Assembly: GCA_964016875.1 (NCBI GenBank)
Contig: OZ024729.1
Coordinates: 26,618,494 to 26,682,493, forward strand
Length of the DNA: 64,000 nucleotides
Source: Fallopia convolvulus
Taxonomy: Eukaryota > Streptophyta > Magnoliopsida > Caryophyllales > Polygonaceae
Reading direction: 5' to 3'
The notes below the pieces were generated by a model. That model had not been told where the DNA came from. It saw only the letters and a program-made list of their open reading frames with translations, and made no database searches. Shown here piece after piece: positions 21,129 to 33,209 of this stretch. Within the stretch, counting starts at the first letter, position 1. Each line of letters opens with the position of its first letter. The position numbers and the translations under genes are program-made.

Positions 21129-22917
21129 CTACTCCTTTGGGACATCTTCAGAAGCCTTCACACCTTCAGCGACTTCAAACTGAGCTAACTCCTTGGCGAC
21201 TTGAGAGATAACATTCACGAAGGAAGGTTTCTTGGATGTAGACTCGTCCTCGAGAAACAACTTATCGAACTGTTGCCTCTCTTTTACAACGTCCCAAGTG
21301 GTATGTTTTCCGGCAGCAGACTCTTCCATCGCTTCGAAACGAGCTCTATAAGACCAATAGTATGCGGTGTCTTCTATCTCTTTAGCCAGAGCAGCTTCCC
21401 TCTTCGAAACAGCTTGGAACTTGTCCTCCCTATCCTTAGCACACACGGACATCTCCTCAGCGACCTTTGTTGGCTCCCCAACTTTCTTCTCCAAGGCCTT
21501 CTTTTCGTACTCCAAAAGAGCACTCCGTTCCTTTTCCAGTTGCAAGTCAACTTGGCTTTGGGAAAGTTGGTGAGGTTGATCCTTGAAGGATTCAAACGCT
21601 AATAGAGTAAGTTGGAAGTTCTGCATAAAAAATGAACATATTAGTATAGAATAAAAATGAAGATAAATGATTTATCGAAGAAGAACCTGTACCTGCCAAT
21701 GAGCAGCCAACATCTCCCCAAAGAACTCAGGCATGTTAGATCGGTTTGTTGCACCTCGAGGGAAATTCACATGAAGAGTCATTAGAGAGAGCAAACACTT
21801 TTCTACCGCCATATTCAGAGACATCATAGTGCCTGGTAGATCGGTCAAACTGGGGGTGGCGCTTTTCATTGGAGAGGAAGTGTTGGGAGTGACAGGGATC
21901 GCTTTCGGAGGAAGAGATACTATCAAAGAGGTGTCTGCAGAATGCAGTAGAGGCTGTTTCGACCTTTCTCTTTTTTCGCGCCTCAACACGTTCCATGTGG
22001 TGAGTGTTGCGGCAGAGTGAGTCGTCCGTGAACCTGACAACACACAAATAAGCGATGATAAGTAGAGCAAACGTGTTATCAATAAACAGGGAAGAAAGGA
22101 TGTATTACTTACTCGACATCTCAGAATCTACAGGGTCAGTAAAACATGCCTTTACAAGCTCGGGATATAATCTCTCAACCACGGGAAGGGCTTCTATGCG
22201 GGACACGATTTGAATAGACGCCTTACGAGGCTGTAAGGAGGGGATATCCACTGCGCCAAAAACAACAAACGGAGTCAAAAGTTAACGTCATCAAGAAAAA
22301 ACAATACAACCAAAGGAAGGACATGCTCCTGCAGCACGCCAACATGGTTTCAGAAAAGAACAATTGATTCCTAAGGATGATAGCTTTACGAAGAAGAACT
22401 TGTCAGCCCAACCTCGATCCGACTTCGATACATCAAAAACTAAGTTAGACTTGCTTTTTAGAGTTTTCAAGGTAAAGCGGTCAGGGCCACCTTTCGACAG
22501 ACCATAATTGCAAAAAAAATCGACAACTTTAAAAGGGATGTTACAGGGAGTACACATCAGATCAACAACCAGCAAAAGCCTCCAAACTTGAGGAAGCACC
22601 TGCCCCGGTGACACATTCAGATTATTGAGAAAATCGACTACCAAAAGGGAAAAAGGAAAGCGATGCTCTATACGAAAGGGTTATTTGTATAAGCAAACCC
22701 AATAATCATTAAAAGAATCAGCCCAGACCCCCGAGGGAGGAAGATAAACTTCTGAAGAGGCGGGAAAACCCACGGAATATGCAAAGCCCGCTGGCTCAAA
22801 GGAGGTACTTTCTTTGTGATGAAGGGGAGTAAGAACCCCAGAAGAGGTAAAAGAAGGGGATTCAGATGGAGAAAGACATCGAGAGAAAGATTCAGAGGAG
22901 GAAGTTCAATCGGACAT
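21129..22917 (-). pseudogene. Antisense ORF of the Tat-type element (putative gypsy type transposon family)
   Basis: On the minus strand an ATG at 22917-22915 opens a Ser-rich N-terminus (stop at codon 4, where TGG would give TGA). It continues in one frame, with another stop near 22675, into FPFSLLVVDFLNNLNVSPGQ, VDLMCTPCNIPFKVVDFF and SDRGWADKFFFVKL. This pattern matches the plant 'putative gypsy type transposon' family (PF04195-like) found antisense in Tat/Retand elements. A second block, 21129-21626, is a long coiled coil (LEKERSALLEYEKKALEKKV). Introns probably join the blocks; I could not fix them. The role of this protein is unknown. Confidence 0.65.
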
Positions 22918-23126
22918 GATGAGCGAAAAGATGAAGACGAAAAAGAAGAGTTAAGGCAAGAAGAGGAAACGTACCTGGTGAACAAAGAGCACATATTCAT
23001 CGCAATAATGCCTTCGAGGGCCTTAAGTAGAGATGATGGGACGTGGCTCTGCATGCTACAAGTTCCAAGACAAGTCAAAAACCTTAGAAATTTTGGAGGG
23101 AAATTTTCCCGGGTTTTTGGGGGTAT

Positions 23127-23618
23127 TGTTGGGCTATACAAAATCATGCCCAAATTTGGTGATTAGATGCACATAAATGGAAGCCCAAAATTGCTTACTC
23201 AAGTGTGCGACAAGGAGTGAATCAAAACGGCTAACAAAGCTCGCGACATATCCACTGCAACGGCTATAGCATTCAATACTAATGGCAATATTCGCGACAT
23301 ATTCGCTACAACGACTATAGCATTCAACGTTCGACAGAGGAAATCAGATTATAAAAGGCCTAAGAGCACAAAGGCAAGGGATATTCGCAATCGTTCAACT
23401 GTTGTTCAAGTGTTATCTTTGTAAACTAGACGAGTCATCATCGTTGTTCAGGGCTTCAAGCTTCATCACATACAATCATATCATTTTTGCTTCGCAATTC
23501 TGTTTTCTTCATTTAATTCCATCTTGTTTGCGAATCCTAACGTGTTTAGACTGTTTTTTGGTTAAGTTTCCCTTATTATAGCAGGTAACACGTTTACGTG
23601 TTGAATTTGCCCAAAACA
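23127..23618 (+). repeat. 3' LTR of the Tat-type element
   Basis: 492 bp, TGTTGGGC...CCAAAACA, preceded by a T/G-rich tract (TTTTTGGGGGTAT) in the place of the polypurine tract. Unlike the 5' LTR it carries a tandem duplication of about 53 bp (CGCGACATAT...GCATTCAA near 23239 and 23292) and has lost other short segments. Confidence 0.85.
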
Positions 23619-23626
23619 GGCGCCAG

Positions 23627-24456
23627 TGTTGAAACCCGAAATAAACAAGCTTTAGGATCGAGACACATGGATATTTGAATGAGCGAACAAGCCTTCTCTT
23701 TTATTACAATGCGTCGAAATGGCCATAATTCGTGTTGTTTATAACTTTTGATTATTCGCACCCTCTTTCAAGAAATGTGCACGGGTTGTTCTTTTGATGA
23801 CTTGAGGTCTCTTTATCAACCTCGCCCTGATTATAGTGCGGTCTCTACGAATGTTTCAATACGTCGATCTCCATTAACAAGATGAGTCTTGAGCTAGAGA
23901 CGTTTTTCAACCCTTGTTATCTTCGTCATTTGAGTTCGTTTATAGAGGATTTAGCGGAGCTATATCTGTAGTACTTTCGATGTAGGACGAGCAAGCTGCC
24001 TGCATTTGATTGGTGTAGAGGAAGGTGTATTCTTATTGGTGCAAGGTGCGATTCCGTGGTGCTTTCAAGCCTTTCGATGTAGGACGAGTTACAACACCGT
24101 GTGACTTCTTGCTATCTCTCTTCTTCTGGTGATAGCAAGTGCCTTACTCCTCTTTCCTTTTGCAACCTTCTTTATTTGGTATGAACGCGTTACTTGCCTT
24201 TTTACACGCAATGTGCGCGCTGCTTTCATTTCTCGTCTTTCGGATGCTTCCTTGCCCTGCCTCCAATGTGGAATTTGCGCGCTGTTTGTACATGTGTTCT
24301 GATAGGGATGGATGTTCTTTTCGGGGAAGTCCGCATCGGACATCATTGGAGGCCTTCGCGCACTCGAGACTCGTATAATGCTTCTGAGGTCATCATTCTC
24401 TTATCATCGGTCAACTATTTTGTCTGCTATCGCATATTTTTATTCGGGCGCCATCA
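23627..24456 (-). repeat. LTR of the minus-strand Gypsy element
   Basis: Read on the minus strand it begins TGATGGCGCCCG at 24456 and ends CGGGTTTCAACA at 23627, followed by CTGGCGCC, the start of a classic Gypsy primer-binding site. The rest of that site and the gag leader continue at 16555 and below (GTCTATGTGAACC). So this LTR and the gag at 15370-16545 were one unit before the Tat-type insertion. Inside it, CGATGTAGGACGAG occurs twice (near 23979 and 24076). The upstream boundary is inferred from the TG/CA ends only. Confidence 0.7.
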
Positions 24457-25732
24457 GAACTAGGATCATTCCAGTAGATCGAAAAAATAACTTTTATATA
24501 TAGTTATTGATTTGAATATAATCACTAGGTTATCAACATATATAAGATTGCATAAAATAATAAGATTGCATGTAACAAGTAAACTGATGATGGTTTAAAA
24601 TTTATTAAAATTAAAATTTTGTAAACACTATGTAAAATTTGGGCACTTTTCATATATTTTAGCTTAATTGGTGATTTTGTGAAAACTCTTCTATTTTACG
24701 GGTAGAGTGTGTAAATTTCCCAGAATTATAAAGAATGATTTTTTTTATTATTCCCTGTATCCACTGCGGAGATAGAGGAGCCTCGATTGATTAGGAATCG
24801 GAGCAGTGAAAATTGGTCCAAATGCGTTCGGAATGAAATACAAATGCGTTCGGAATTCACATTCCAATATTTTACCGCAAAATAAAATAATATCCGAGTT
24901 TTTAAAATACTAGTTTCTGGGGCGTGCGAAGTATAATTTTAGTGTATATGATTGGGATACATGAGAATTAAATAAGTGTAGTGATTACATAAAAAGGAAA
25001 AGCACGGTTGATTTTGATGAGAAAAATTAACGGCTCAGATAAGAAACTTGTAAAATTAACGGTTGAGATTTCAAATTATACGTTCTTTTATAGAATAATA
25101 GAAAAATTAATGGGACTTGTAAAAGTAACGGCTGAGATTTCAAATTCTACGTTCTTTTATAGAATAATAGAAAAATTAACGTCTCAGATAAGGAACTTGT
25201 AAAATTAACGGCTGAGATTTCATATTCTACGTTCTATTATTCTCTAAAAGAGAATAATAGATTACTAATTAAATATAAAAAATAATAAATCGCTTCTAAC
25301 ATGTCAGTGAAATTGGAAAAAATCGGCGTCGCAGAGTATTGTCTTGTTTTTCAGACAGGGAGAAGAAAGAGGGGAAAGAAGACGTGTTTGAAGAACTCCG
25401 GCGACGGCTCCCGGCATTTTAGCCGCGCATTCTCTGTTATTTTCAGCTAGCGGCGCTTTCTAAAGGTACTAGAAGCTTCATCTTCTTCTCTGACACCTCC
25501 TTCTTCGGCTGCTGTTAAGTTTTTTCATCCCCTTCTGCTTGGAAATTGTGTTGATTTTTTCTCTCTTATCTGATTACGAGTTGTGTTGTGGGCTTTGTGT
25601 TTCGTTGAACTTTTTTTAGGGTTTGGTGTGAAAGGAAGCTTTTCGGTAGGAGTTTTTTTCCAGGTCGAGCTGACATTGAACTTGAATCAGTGAGTTAAAG
25701 CGTGTGAAGTTTGAAATTCTTAGGAATTTGAG
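24457..25732. other. Spacer and upstream region of the bZIP gene
   Basis: AT-rich to about 25300, then a G/C-richer segment that should hold the promoter and 5' UTR of the bZIP gene. CT-rich stretches near 25480-25520 and 25558-25570 fit a 5' UTR or leader intron. The TTTTTTTAG at 25611-25619 could be a 3' splice site of a leader intron, which I cannot prove. Confidence 0.4.
25015..25260. repeat. Tandem repeats ending in a 12-bp-stem hairpin
   Basis: A unit with GAAAAATTAACGGCTCAGAT, AACTTGTAAAATTAACGG and TTCTACGTTCTTTTATAG is present about three times. The last copy ends in CTATTATTCTCT-AAA-AGAGAATAATAG (25234-25260), a perfect 12-bp stem with a 3-base loop. Confidence 0.7.
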
Positions 25733-27883
25733 ATGGGCGATACAGAAAAGGGCAACATCGATTTGATTAGAAGGCTTCAAAACCCTCCATTTTCTCCTAA
25801 TTACAACAACAACAACAACAACCATCTAGACATTTCCCAGCTGAACCTCTCTCAAATCCAGGGTTCCACGAGACAAAATTTGCAGAATTTGGAAAACATG
25901 AGAAAATTGGCCGGATTCCCCCCTTCGCACCCCCAAATGCCACCCATTTCACCTTATTCTCAGTTACCCTTCAACAGACCACCTAACCAGCAAATGGGCT
26001 TGCAGAATTTCGCGTCTGGGCCTTGTCATTCAAGATCTCTTTCTCAGCCACCCATCTTCAACTCCGATTCCTTGCCGCCTTTAGCCCCTTCTATTACTTC
26101 TCCGAGATCCGTTGACCACTCGGATAATCATGAAGGTGGTTCGAACTCAATGGTTTCTCCGTTGCCGCCTCGAAAGCTTCACAGACGGTCTATGAGTGAT
26201 GTGCCCTTTGGGTACAACAACGGGTTGTTTCAGTCTCCGCCACCACCACCGCCACCTGGCGATAGTGGAGGCGGTTTGCAGAGGACTTTGTCCGGTAGAG
26301 ACTGCACTGGCAATGCTATGCCAGCCCAGCTAGTTAAGAAGGAATCTTGTTGGGAAGATACTAAACCAGATGGTGAAGCCATGGACGACTTGATTGCTGC
26401 TTATATGAATTTGGATAGCATTGATGTTTTAAACTCTGGGGGAGCTAATAAGAAGACTGATGATGAGAATATGGAGGAGATGGACAGTGGAGCTAGCAAT
26501 TCAAAGACGAAAGGCGGTGGTGATAATAGTGATAATGACGCAGAGAGTAGTGTAAGTGAAGGCGGGTGTAGTGGAAAAAGTGGGATTTCTCCTGTGGAGA
26601 GGAAGGAGAGTCTTAAGAGGAGTGCTGTTGGTGAAATTACACCTGTTATCAGGCATCAGAGAAGCATTTCTATGGATAGCTTTATGGGAAAACTCCAACT
26701 CTGTGATGATCCTCAGAACATTACGCCATCTGCTGCTGGTTTGGAGTTTTGTAATGGAGAATTTAGCGGGGCTGAAATGAAAAAGATCATGGCCAATGAG
26801 AAGCTGGCTGAGATCGCGATGAGTGACCCAAAACGTGCAAAGAGGTAGTGATGATTCTAACAATTTTTTGGCCCTTTTTTTTGGATAATCTAATAAAAAA
26901 TATTTGGATGAATGATTTCTTGTTTGGATTTATATTTTGGTATTGGTTTTTAGGATCTTGGCCAACCGTCAATCTGCTGCTCGCTCAAAGGAAAGAAAGA
27001 TGAGATATATATCGGAGTTGGAGCACAAGGTTCAGACGCTACAAAACGAAGCAACAACTTTGTCTGCTCAGCTTACAATGTTACAGGTATTTTGATTCAT
27101 AATTAGACATTGCATTCTTTTTGGCCTTCAGCTGGAAATCTTCTTATGGTTTTTGTTTACTGGTTTGCAGAAAGATTCTGAGGGACTTTCTACCCTAAAC
27201 AATGAATTGAAGTTTCGCCTTCAAGCCATGGAACAACAAGCCCGGCTTCGTGATGGTATAACACATCCACTCTGCTTTCCTCTTGAGCGTTGTTATTGAT
27301 CTTAGTTAAACGTATAACTCTTGCTAAGAACTTGTTATTGGTCTGCCCGTATGTGCTTGCTGAAGGCTGTTTTATGATATTTGATTATACATTAAATTTC
27401 AACTGGTGAAAGCCAACGAGTCTAAGTAAATGAGATCACATTATCTCAAATCCATTACTACCCAATATAATTCCATTTCAACAGGGGTGACTGATTTGTT
27501 CTCAAATTCAATGAAAAAGTGATTTTTATTCCTTTAGTGAAATACTGAGTAATAAAATATTCAATCCAACCAATGAAAACAAGGGAAAAGGAGATCTGAA
27601 TTGCAATTCTAAAGCTTAAAACTTGAAATAAAGAACTAGTTTTACTGTGGTGCAAATATATTCATTTTTCATCAATCTTTGATTATCCAGTGTCTTTCTT
27701 TTGACAGCTTTGAACGACGCTCTCACCAAGGAGATCCAACGCTTGAGGATTGCTACAGGAGAGGTAGCTGAGCCTCGAACTAGAGGAGCCGAGCCCTTTG
27801 GTTACAATTTTCAAATGCTTCAGGCACAGGAACCGACCACCTCTTCCACCAAGAGCGAGTCGAATAGTACTTCTCATGAATAG
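25733..27883 (+). CDS. Group I bZIP transcription factor (VIP1/bZIP29-like)
   Basis: Four exons: 25733-26844, 26954-27086, 27171-27255 and 27708-27883, all with GT-AG introns, give 501 codons. The basic region (residues 371-386, NRQSAARSKERK) has Lys383 in N-x7-K where most bZIPs have Arg; this is the group I signature. Heptads follow at L393, L400, L407, L414, L421, L428 and M435. The N-terminus opens MGDTEKGN like bZIP29/30, then is Pro/Ser/Asn-rich. Three HxRxxS motifs, at residues 99, 150 and 308, match the 14-3-3 binding sites that hold VIP1-type factors in the cytoplasm until dephosphorylation. Expected role: nuclear DNA binding in osmosensory, touch or growth responses. No disruption is seen. 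The exact orthologue cannot be fixed without a tree. Confidence 0.93.
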
Positions 27884-29567
27884 GGCGTTTGGTTTCTTCA
27901 GCCATCATCTGTCTCTAAAATCAGTTACCTCGATCACATCTCGTTTCTTGCATTCCATTCTTTATCTTGTTGCATCCATAGCTGGAAACTCGACAGATAG
28001 TAAACTAGTTGTAGATTTATGATGCCCTTTATGCATAGAGTTTTGCATAATCATAAACTCGCCTCCATCACTTCATCTTGCGAAATTCATGTCACAAAAT
28101 GTATGATTTTTTATTTAAAAAAAGAACTCTCGCCTAGATCATGTATTGCATTGTCCTTGTTATGTAGACTGTATAAAAAATAGTCATGGAGTTTCTTGGT
28201 TCGCGTCATAAAGGTAACATTTGTGTTGAGTATTTTTGTGGGCATATGAAGAGAGAATTGCATTAACCCGAATGGGGACTCTTCATGTTTGTGCCATAAA
28301 AGGGTGTCAGAAGAGGATAAATAGATTCGGATAAGGTGGTTGGGTGAAGCAAGAAATGATGAAGACAATTAAGGGAGGTATAGGTGGAGTTGTTTTCAAG
28401 GGGCCACCAACTTTTTTGAAAGAGGGGAAAAAGGAGGAAAGCACCGAGTGTTCATGCATGATTGATTGCTCTTCTTTTTTTCTTTATATATATAAATTGT
28501 GGATTGTGGAGGGTACGTACAAAGTCAGCAGATGCCCATTTTGGCATTATCAATGATCTATTGTTGGTCTTGATCTGGCTCGTATAATATGCCCATTTTT
28601 TGACGCTTCAACATGTGCATTGTTTAATGATTGCACGACATGTACAATGAGCTTCATGGAGAGTGATACAGGAACCTACCTACAAACGAAGCCTTTAGAC
28701 TTGTTTTTCTTTTTCTTTCTTTTTTTAAACATAAATTGATAAGTAAGCTTAGGCCTTGTTTGGTTTAGTTTGAGTTTTATATTTTGCTATAGTTATTAAA
28801 ACAATTGCTTCGAAATATGTTATTCATTAAAATAAGTTAAAACTGAAAAGTGTATTGTTTTTTAAATTAAATCCATTGCTATATTATGATTTTAGGTTAG
28901 AATTTTATTGGGCTTATATATACTAGGCTCGTTACACAGCGACTCTAGTTTATTGGTCCATCTGACTTTATTACTCTAATTTGTTATCTCGTGATTTTTT
29001 ATTTATTTGTACACGTAGAGATTGATGTAAGAATGTTTCAAGTTGGGAAACTTGAAGCTCTTCACTGGTCCTGTTATTATATGTAATGGAAACCAGTAGC
29101 AATTGTCTTTCGTTACAATGACTAACAGTGTGTACCTGTTAAAGTGTTGTGAATCTTGTGATTAGATTAACTTTTGGGTTGTCGATAAATTATTGCCGTG
29201 ATTAAAATGATGGCATATTTGGCAGTTTTGGGGTCAAGTCCGGCTTCACTTTTGTTCTGCATGAATGATGTTTCATGCTTTTATATTTTGTGGGGCTAGT
29301 TATTCTACTTTCTTATGCCTTCTTTCTTTGTTTCTTTTCTTCTTCTTCTTCTACTGTGTTGCATGAGGCCATGAGCTTACAATACCACAAAAACAAAAAA
29401 CACATTGCAAGGCCAAAGTGGGCCGTATACTGATGATTAATAGGCCCAAATAAAAAAGGAGATGGGCCTCTAACATTTCGGCTTAAGTTCTCTGTTTTGA
29501 AATTGAAAAAAGAAGAAAGATTGGAATTTGGAATTGCATGATATTTTAAAAAATTATGTTCGATTCA
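27884..29567. other. Downstream region of the bZIP gene and spacer
   Basis: The bZIP 3' UTR lies just after 27883; no clear poly(A) signal was settled on. The remainder is AT-rich with no supported gene. Short open frames (28111-28368 minus, 28344-28556 plus) overlap each other and have no domain. A CTT-rich run lies near 29330-29355. Confidence 0.45.
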
Positions 29568-29572
29568 GACTC

Positions 29573-31004
29573 TGATTTTCGAGTTTTTAGCATAGTTTTT
29601 AAGTGTTTTTCTTAGTGTTTTAGTTTAGTTTAGTTTAGTTGAGCTTGTAGGTTTGTTTTGTGTGTTTTTGGATGAGTTTGCATATTTTGATAAAAGTATG
29701 GAAGCTACTCTGTTTTTATGTTTTCTGTAGGATTTTGGAGCAAAATTGGAGTATTTTGAAGACATCGAGATGGCAAGGAAGCAGAGGAGTATGGCTAAGC
29801 TAAAGAAGGATTGGAGACACTTGAGAAGATCCCGGAAAATCCAAAAGAGGCTATGAAGAGTACAAAGAACAAGGCAAAACAGGCTCGATACCGACCCTGT
29901 GGGTTCGGTACCGAGGTCTGCAGCAAAGACAAATCAAAGGAGTTCAGCAAGAGTCTACCGACCCTGACAGGGTCGACACCGAGGTCCCTTGTGTCGGTAA
30001 GCGTGACCGACTTCGAGATTTTTATGTTTTTATTCCGTAATCTTTTTAGTTTAGAAAGTTCTATCTTTATGGAAACTTTTTAGATAGCTTTTCTAGTATA
30101 AATACTCTTGTCTTTAGTAGTTTAAGGGGGTTGGACACGTAAGAACCAGAAAAACGCACTTCTTGCTCTCGTTTATGAGTTTGGACAGATCGGTTTAGGA
30201 GAGAAGTTTGTGTTTTGGGATTCAAGTAAGTTTGGTTTTTAATCTAAGACATGTTTTCATTCAAATACTTTGCTTGTTCGTGTTTAAGCATGTGTGAGTA
30301 GTTTTCTATTCTAGGATTGGGGTTGAAACCCGACATGATTGTGCATGAATGAAGATGTGGTGAATGAATTGAATGCCTTTTTATCTATTCTCTACTTGTT
30401 TTGCGCTTATGCTTTGACGAAAGTCAAAGTAATTCGAGTTTGTTGCTTAATCGAAAGAGAAAGTTATGAACTTGAATGTTGATAATGTTTGATAACGAAA
30501 GTTACAAACTTTGGATTAAAAATAAGTAGAAAGTGAATTGATTTATGAAAGTAGATTGATTTACTTGTTTAATCAATGAAAGTTGATGACTTTATATTCA
30601 AGGCATGATATTCATGATTCATACTATCTCGATTGCATAATTGTGTTGTGGTAGACCCTCATCCTATATCTTTAATTTTCTCTTATTTGAAAGTCCGTAT
30701 TGCTCTCTGTTTTGCATCGTTACCGGGTCCCTCTACCTGGGTACCGAACCTGCGTTTTTGTGTTGAAGTTGCTTCGTTGTTATTTAGTACAGTATCGATA
30801 CCGACCCAGACAAGGTTGGTATCGATCTGTTTTGTTCGTTAATTGGTCATTATTCTTTGCTTTTGTTTCTATTTCATGTGTTCTTTTGCTTTATAGATTA
30901 GTAATTAAACACAATTTTGCTTCCCGTGGACGATCCTGACTTCGCTATACTCAGCGGGGTCTTGACTACAAATTTATTTGTTGTCAATAAAATCCCTATG
31001 AACA
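29573..31004 (+). repeat. LTR1 of the Athila-type complex
   Basis: 1432 bp, from TGATTTTCGAGTTTTTAGC to CCCTATGAACA. A TATA box (TATAAATA) is at 30097-30104. A 532-bp central segment (about 30232-30765) is missing from LTR2, so this is the only complete LTR. It carries several CGATACCGACCC-type modules (29884, 29956, 30738 and 30792). Confidence 0.9.
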
Positions 31005-31006
31005 AA

Positions 31007-31025
31007 TTGGCACCGTTGCCGGGGA
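31007..31025 (+). promoter_or_regulatory. Primer-binding site of internal region 1
   Basis: TTGGCACCGTTGCCGGGGA, two bases after LTR1. It is the usual Athila-type site (TTGGCGCCGTTGCCGGGGA) with one G-to-A change; the second copy at 41648-41666 keeps the G. Confidence 0.75.
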
Positions 31026-31106
31026 AGCAACAGTGTTGTGTTTGATTACTTGTGGGTTTGGGAATAGCCCGACCCCGTTTTTATTTCTAATTCGTTTTCT
31101 TTTTGT

Positions 31107-33209
31107 TTGTTTTCTCAGCTTATGCAAACAGGAAGACGTCGACTTGAGTTTGATCAATCTGATTACTATTCTAAGCCTGAACGTGTTCTTCATCGCAGGA
31201 GACGAGAAAACTGCACCATGGCCGTCACACCTGAAGAGATGGCTCAGCAGATGACTGCCCTGCGCAGACGGATGGAAGCATTGCAAGCTGATAGGGATCA
31301 ATTGCAGGAACAGTTGAATACTATTCCGAAGAATGCCAAGCAGTACATGCACCCAGAACTAAGGGTGCCAGAGTCAGCTATTGTGCTTCCCGACATAGAG
31401 AAGGCCTTTGAGATCAAATCTCAATTTATATCCTTAGTAAAAAGGGCTCAGTTCGAGGGAAAACCCACTGAGTGCCCTATGGAGCATATTCGAAACTTTA
31501 TTGATTTATGTGATACCATTGCAGCTGACGATGTTTCCCTTGAGTATGTCCAATTAAAGGCCTTTAAATGGTCTCTTGCAGGAAAGGCCCTGAGCTGGTT
31601 AGAGAGCCTACCTCCTAGGTCGGTTAGGACATGGAAAGCTTTGCATGATTTATTCATGACTAAGTTTTTCCCTCCAACCAAAACTACGGAGCTAAGGAAA
31701 CGTATCACCTCTTATGATCAGCTGCCTAATGAGACCTTTATGGAAACATGGGAGCGATTCAACGAGATGCTGAGGCAATGCCCCACCCATGGACAACCAC
31801 AATATACCGACCCCAACCCAGGTAAGTCTTCGACTCCAGACCACTCCCTTAGTCCCAGGCTCGGTACCGACTCCACCAAGGTCGATACCGATCCTTCTAC
31901 AGCACCCATCGACCCCTTTGTCGACTCGGTCGTGCCACCTCTCGAGCTCATTTTGGTTCCGAGACCGGTGAAGACTCTTCCCTTCCCATCTACAAAGTCT
32001 AAAGACTCAACAGAAGGGAAGTTTAGGCGTTTTGTTAAAATCCTTCAAGGCTTAAATATATCAATTCCATTCGCTGAGGCCCTAAGCAAAATGTCGGCTT
32101 ACACAAAGTTTTTGAAAGATATTCTAAGGAGGAAGAGGTCTATGTCTGAGCTGACTGACGAGGTCCGATCTTTGGAGCTCCTAGAAAAACTAGGCGACCC
32201 GGGAAAGTTTGCTATCACCATTGGTATTGGAGCTTACCGGTTTAAAGCCTTATGTGAATTAGGAGCCAGTGCAAGTCTACTTCCATTATCAATCTGGTCT
32301 AAGGCCAACATGGGATCACTGGAGCCTATAAACATGAGGTTGTACATGGTAGACGGATCTTGTGTCAAGCCTACGGGGGTTGTGGATGACTTTCGAGTTC
32401 AAGTGTGCAAGTTCTTTGTCCCAAATGATTTCATAGTCATGGAGATGCCCGAAGACCCGGTGGTGCCTATCATTTTAGGGAGGCCATTCCTAGCCACAAC
32501 TGGAGCCATAATTGATGTTAGGAGGGGACTCCTAACTTTCGAGATTGGGGATGAGGTGGTAGAGTTTTGTTTTAACCCCACCATGAAAGAGACTAATGAA
32601 GCAGAGGTCAAGATGCTCTACACCCGAACTAACTACATTGAATGTGGGGACCCAATCGAGAGGTTGTTGGCTTTTGATGCATTCTCGGGCAGAAGGTGGG
32701 CGGAGATTGATCCTGCAACATCGATACCGACCCTACTTGGGTTGTTGCCGATGCTTCTGGAAGGAAAAGGTGAACAGGCAAGCTCTGCAGCATCGATACC
32801 GAGCACCACTAGCTCGGTATCGAGGCTACTGGCAGGCAAAATCGAGTCGGTACCGACCCCTTCTGGGTCGATACCGACCCCTCTGACAGAAGATGAGGAG
32901 CTTTTGGCCATTGATTACCTCGAGGAAGTTCTGAAGACAGAGCATGAAGAACCAATTCTTATCCCGGATGAGCATACTCCAATGTTCAAGCCCCTTCTAG
33001 ACTCCCTCAGGTATGAATTTCTCGGTCCTAACTCTACCTTCCTCGTCATCATCAATGCTCAATTAAAATATGAGGAAGTAGAGAAGCTGATTTCTGTACT
33101 TAGGACCCATAGAAAAGCCATTGGCTACTCTTTGGATGACATACTAGCATATCTCCTTCATTATGCATGCATAGGATCTACATGGAGGATAATCATAAAC
33201 CCTCAATAG
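31107..33209 (+). pseudogene. Athila-type gag-protease ORF with internal gag deletion
   Basis: A 700-codon open frame. Residues about 30-230 are Gag (MAQQMTALRRRMEALQADRD; SLAGKALSWLESLPPRSVRT; FMETWERFNEMLRQCP). Directly after GQPQY (31804) the frame jumps to unrelated Thr/Asp/Pro-rich sequence. The second copy at 41748-42949 shows what is missing: the Gag C-terminus with its zinc knuckle. The aspartic protease follows (FAITIGIGAYRFKALCELGA...IILGRPFLATTGA), but the catalytic Asp of DLGAS is Glu (codon 32256-32258). From about 32700 the frame runs through CGATACCGACCC modules read as SIPTLLG, SVPTPSGSIPTP and so on. The true protein continues into RT by a frameshift near 33150. Confidence 0.85.

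Larger units (their letters stand above)
16556..23618 (+). mobile_element. Tat/Retand-type Ty3-gypsy retrotransposon, RT deleted, with antisense gene
   Basis: LTRs at 16556-17088 and 23127-23618 start TGTTGGGC and end CCAAAACA. The 5-bp duplication GGCGC flanks the element at 16551-16555 and 23619-23623. Order inside: gag (17158-18790), RNase H, integrase (to about 20422), then a long 3' region with an antisense gene (21129-22917). This gag-pol-plus-extra-ORF plan, with an antisense 'putative gypsy type transposon' protein, is known from the Tat/Retand lineage. Protease and RT are missing, so the copy is non-autonomous, and stops pepper what remains. Confidence 0.88.

Noticed and set aside
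22668..23153. 161-codon minus-strand frame at the start of the antisense gene
   Set aside because: It lies in a different frame from the recognisable family pattern, which instead starts at 22917 and continues through 22644; the Leu/Ser-rich product is a shadow.
22816..23166. Plus-strand Arg/Glu-rich frame
   Set aside because: It is the shadow of the antisense gene's Ser-rich N-terminus and runs into the 3' LTR.
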